From contig CAJKNC010000031.1 of NCBI GenBank assembly GCA_905201175.1, positions 1 to 15,608 of the forward strand: DNA of 15,608 nt, written 5' to 3'. The position numbers and the translations under genes were made by a program. A model generated the notes under the pieces. The model was not told the origin of the DNA. It made no database searches and worked only from the letters and a program-made list of their open reading frames with translations. This document shows positions 14,471 through 15,608 of the stretch, piece by piece (positions within the stretch are counted from its first letter, which is position 1; each line of letters opens with the position of its first letter). Origin of the DNA: an uncultured Succinatimonas sp. (GTDB lineage: Bacteria; Pseudomonadota; Gammaproteobacteria; Enterobacterales; Succinivibrionaceae).

Positions 14471-15475
14471 TTATTGCATGTATTTTTTAACAGTCTCGTA
14501 CAGACCAGGAGTCCAATTATCAAAATCAGGCAGGGTATAGAATTTCTGAGCTGCATCAACTAAAGATTTCTTAAATTCAGGGGAAGGATCAACCACAGTT
14601 ACACCTTCGGCCTTAAATTTCTCAATAAGCTCAGCTTCCATCTTGTCGATTACGCCATTTTGATAGACACCGGCTTCCTTGCAGGTATCAACAAGCATCT
14701 TTTGCTGATCTGCACTTAAGCTATTCCAAAAATCCTCGCCGACAACCAGATTAGTTACGTTAAAAACGTGTCCGTCTAATAACAGATACTTTGCAACTTC
14801 CTGGAATTTGCCGTTATAAAGTACCGGCAGCGGATTTTCCACGCCGTCAATAGTACCCTGCTGCAAGGCTGTATAGACCTCGCCTAAGGCCATAGGAGTA
14901 GGAGTTGCGCCTAAAACCTCAAAGCCCTTAACCTGAATGATATTTGTTGGAACGCGGACCTTTAATCCCTTAAAGTCTTCAAGCTTATTTACAGGCTTGT
15001 TAGTTAAGGTATGACGAGCGCCGTACTTCCAGTTTGCGGCAATAATCTTCAAATGAGCATTTTCCATCACCTTCTGTGACTGCTCCTGATACCACTTAGA
15101 ATCATTGAGCTTGAAGGCCTGATCCCAGGTCTCAAACAGATAAGGAGCAAATACTATGCCCATGTCTGCAACGCCGCGATCGGCAAAGAATGCGCCGTCA
15201 GTTAAAGTACATACAGGTTCGCCGGCAACCATCTGATCCATAAGGTCGTCCTTTGAGCCTAAAAGAGAATTAGGATAAATATTGATGGTCATGGTACCGC
15301 CGGAACGCTCTTCTAAGAGCTCTTTCCACTTTTGTACGCCCTGACCAAAAGGTTCAGTCGGATTATTCTCATAGCCTACATTCAGCTCTACCTTATCGGC
15401 AGCTAAGGCCTGAGTACTAGCTGCAACTAAAGAAGCAACGGCAGCACTTAAAACTAATTTGGCAAATTTATTCAT
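14471..15475 (-). CDS. dctP: TRAP transporter substrate-binding protein (DctP family)
   Basis: A 334-residue periplasmic solute receptor that hands its ligand to the DctQM membrane complex. It has a clear Sec signal peptide (MNKF, then a hydrophobic stretch to about residue 22) with an A24-L25-A26 cleavage site. Mature-domain motifs of the DctP family (PF03480) follow: YPNSLLGSKDDLMDQMVAG, AANWKYGARHTLTNKP with R155, DFKGLKVRVP with R175 (the arginine that normally clamps the ligand carboxylate), PTPMALGEVYTALQQGTIDG and VENPLP. The arginines imply an acidic substrate; sugar acids are common ligands in the family, and the catabolic genes downstream fit that. AGAGG precedes the ATG by seven to eight bases. 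It is the first gene of the cluster, behind a sigma-54-type promoter. The exact ligand cannot be told from sequence alone; L-galactonate, galacturonate or tagaturonate are candidates. Confidence 0.95.
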   Translation of the reverse strand: MNKFAKLVLSAAVASLVAASTQALAADKVELNVGYENNPTEPFGQGVQKWKELLEERSGGTMTINIYPNSLLGSKDDLMDQMVAGEPVCTLTDGAFFADRGVADMGIVFAPYLFETWDQAFKLNDSKWYQEQSQKVMENAHLKIIAANWKYGARHTLTNKPVNKLEDFKGLKVRVPTNIIQVKGFEVLGATPTPMALGEVYTALQQGTIDGVENPLPVLYNGKFQEVAKYLLLDGHVFNVTNLVVGEDFWNSLSADQQKMLVDTCKEAGVYQNGVIDKMEAELIEKFKAEGVTVVDPSPEFKKSLVDAAQKFYTLPDFDNWTPGLYETVKKYMQ

Positions 15476-15496
15476 ATATAGTCCTCTGTCAGTTTG

Positions 15497-15516
15497 ATGT
15501 AGATATCTTCCTACAT
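15497..15516. promoter_or_regulatory. Inverted repeat at the predicted dctP transcription start
   Basis: ATGTAG (15497-15502) and CTACAT (15511-15516) are perfect six-base arms around eight bases. The repeat begins almost exactly where a sigma-54 transcript would start (about 15516) and lies 21 bases before the dctP ATG. It could be a repressor operator over the start site or a 5'-end hairpin that protects the mRNA. Confidence 0.45.
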
Positions 15517-15525
15517 AACTATATA

Positions 15526-15543
15526 ATGCATAAATCGTGCCAA
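15526..15543 (-). promoter_or_regulatory. Putative sigma-54 (-24/-12) promoter of the TRAP/uxaBA cluster
   Basis: On the minus strand TTGGCACGATTTATGCAT matches the sigma-54 consensus YTGGCACG-N4-TTGCW at all positions but one (A for the first T of the -12 element). The invariant GG (15540-15541) and GC (15528-15529) are exactly ten bases apart. The predicted start is near 15516, about 40 bases before dctP. A weaker sigma-70 reading (TTGTTG, 17 bases, TATAGT) overlaps it and cannot be excluded. Confidence 0.7.
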
Positions 15544-15549
15544 CAAATA

Positions 15550-15562
15550 TAACTTATTGATA
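15550..15562 (-). promoter_or_regulatory. IHF-like binding site upstream of the sigma-54 promoter
   Basis: TATCAATAAGTTA on the minus strand fits the IHF consensus WATCAANNNNTTR at every defined base, in a very AT-rich stretch just upstream of the -24 element. IHF bending commonly assists sigma-54 promoters by bringing a distant activator to the polymerase. The site is nearer the promoter than in well-studied cases, and AT-rich DNA gives chance matches, so confidence is limited. Any activator site would probably lie beyond the window edge. Confidence 0.4.
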
Positions 15563-15608
15563 TTAAATAATATTTATTTATAGGCTAAAAATCTATGTTT
15601 CAATTTGA

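Noticed and set aside
15560..15573. ATATT-AAAT-AATAT short palindrome as a regulator site
   Set aside because: Arms of five A/T bases in a very AT-rich stretch arise easily by chance; it also overlaps the IHF-like site.
1..15608. CRISPR array, prophage, defence system or insertion sequence
   Set aside because: No regularly spaced direct repeats, no transposase, integrase or nuclease motifs in any frame examined, and nearly all bases are occupied by recognisable metabolic or housekeeping genes.

Overview
This window looks like a bacterial chromosome segment with moderately low GC. All fifteen genes I can support lie on the minus strand, so transcription runs from high to low coordinates. The gene set points to a gammaproteobacterium: a SlyX with the PPPHY tail, the accD-folC-SPOR(dedD-like) order known from E. 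coli, a YfcD-type Nudix protein and UxaA/UxaB altronate-branch enzymes. A gut or rumen anaerobe such as a member of the Succinivibrionaceae is a plausible guess, but the sequence alone does not prove the family.

Right part (about 15608 down to 8417) is a sugar-acid uptake and catabolism cluster. It begins with a tripartite TRAP transporter: binding protein dctP, small membrane subunit dctQ and large membrane subunit dctM. It continues with a zinc-dependent medium-chain dehydrogenase that resembles L-galactonate 5-dehydrogenase, then tagaturonate reductase (uxaB) and altronate dehydratase (uxaA). A strong intrinsic terminator follows. Read as a pathway, the genes would import an acidic sugar, oxidise it to D-tagaturonate, reduce that to D-altronate and dehydrate it to 2-keto-3-deoxygluconate. 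No uronate isomerase (uxaC) is present in the window, which favours an aldonate such as L-galactonate over galacturonate as the substrate. Upstream of dctP there is a very good sigma-54 (-24/-12) promoter match, an IHF-like site and a perfect inverted repeat at the predicted transcription start. Hairpins sit between dctP and dctQ and between the dehydrogenase gene and uxaB.

Left part (about 8359 down to 84) is a tightly packed housekeeping run: slyX, a Nudix hydrolase, accD, folC, a SPOR-domain membrane protein, a Nif3/DUF34 protein, folE, gtrB, gtrA, truA and pgsA. Most junctions are overlaps or gaps of under 15 bases, several with the ribosome binding site inside the preceding gene. Putative promoters precede slyX and accD. 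The run combines fatty acid synthesis (accD), folate and pterin metabolism (folC, folE), lipid-linked sugar transfer (gtrB/gtrA), tRNA modification (truA) and phospholipid synthesis (pgsA).

Three start sites differ from the longest open frame or from ATG. The Nif3 gene is placed at an internal ATG behind a clear ribosome binding site. dctQ is placed at an internal ATG rather than an upstream TTG. truA starts with GTG. No tRNA, rRNA, CRISPR array or recognisable transposase was found. The longest gene-free stretch is about 200 bases (8283-8486), and it holds the uxaA terminator and a slyX promoter candidate.
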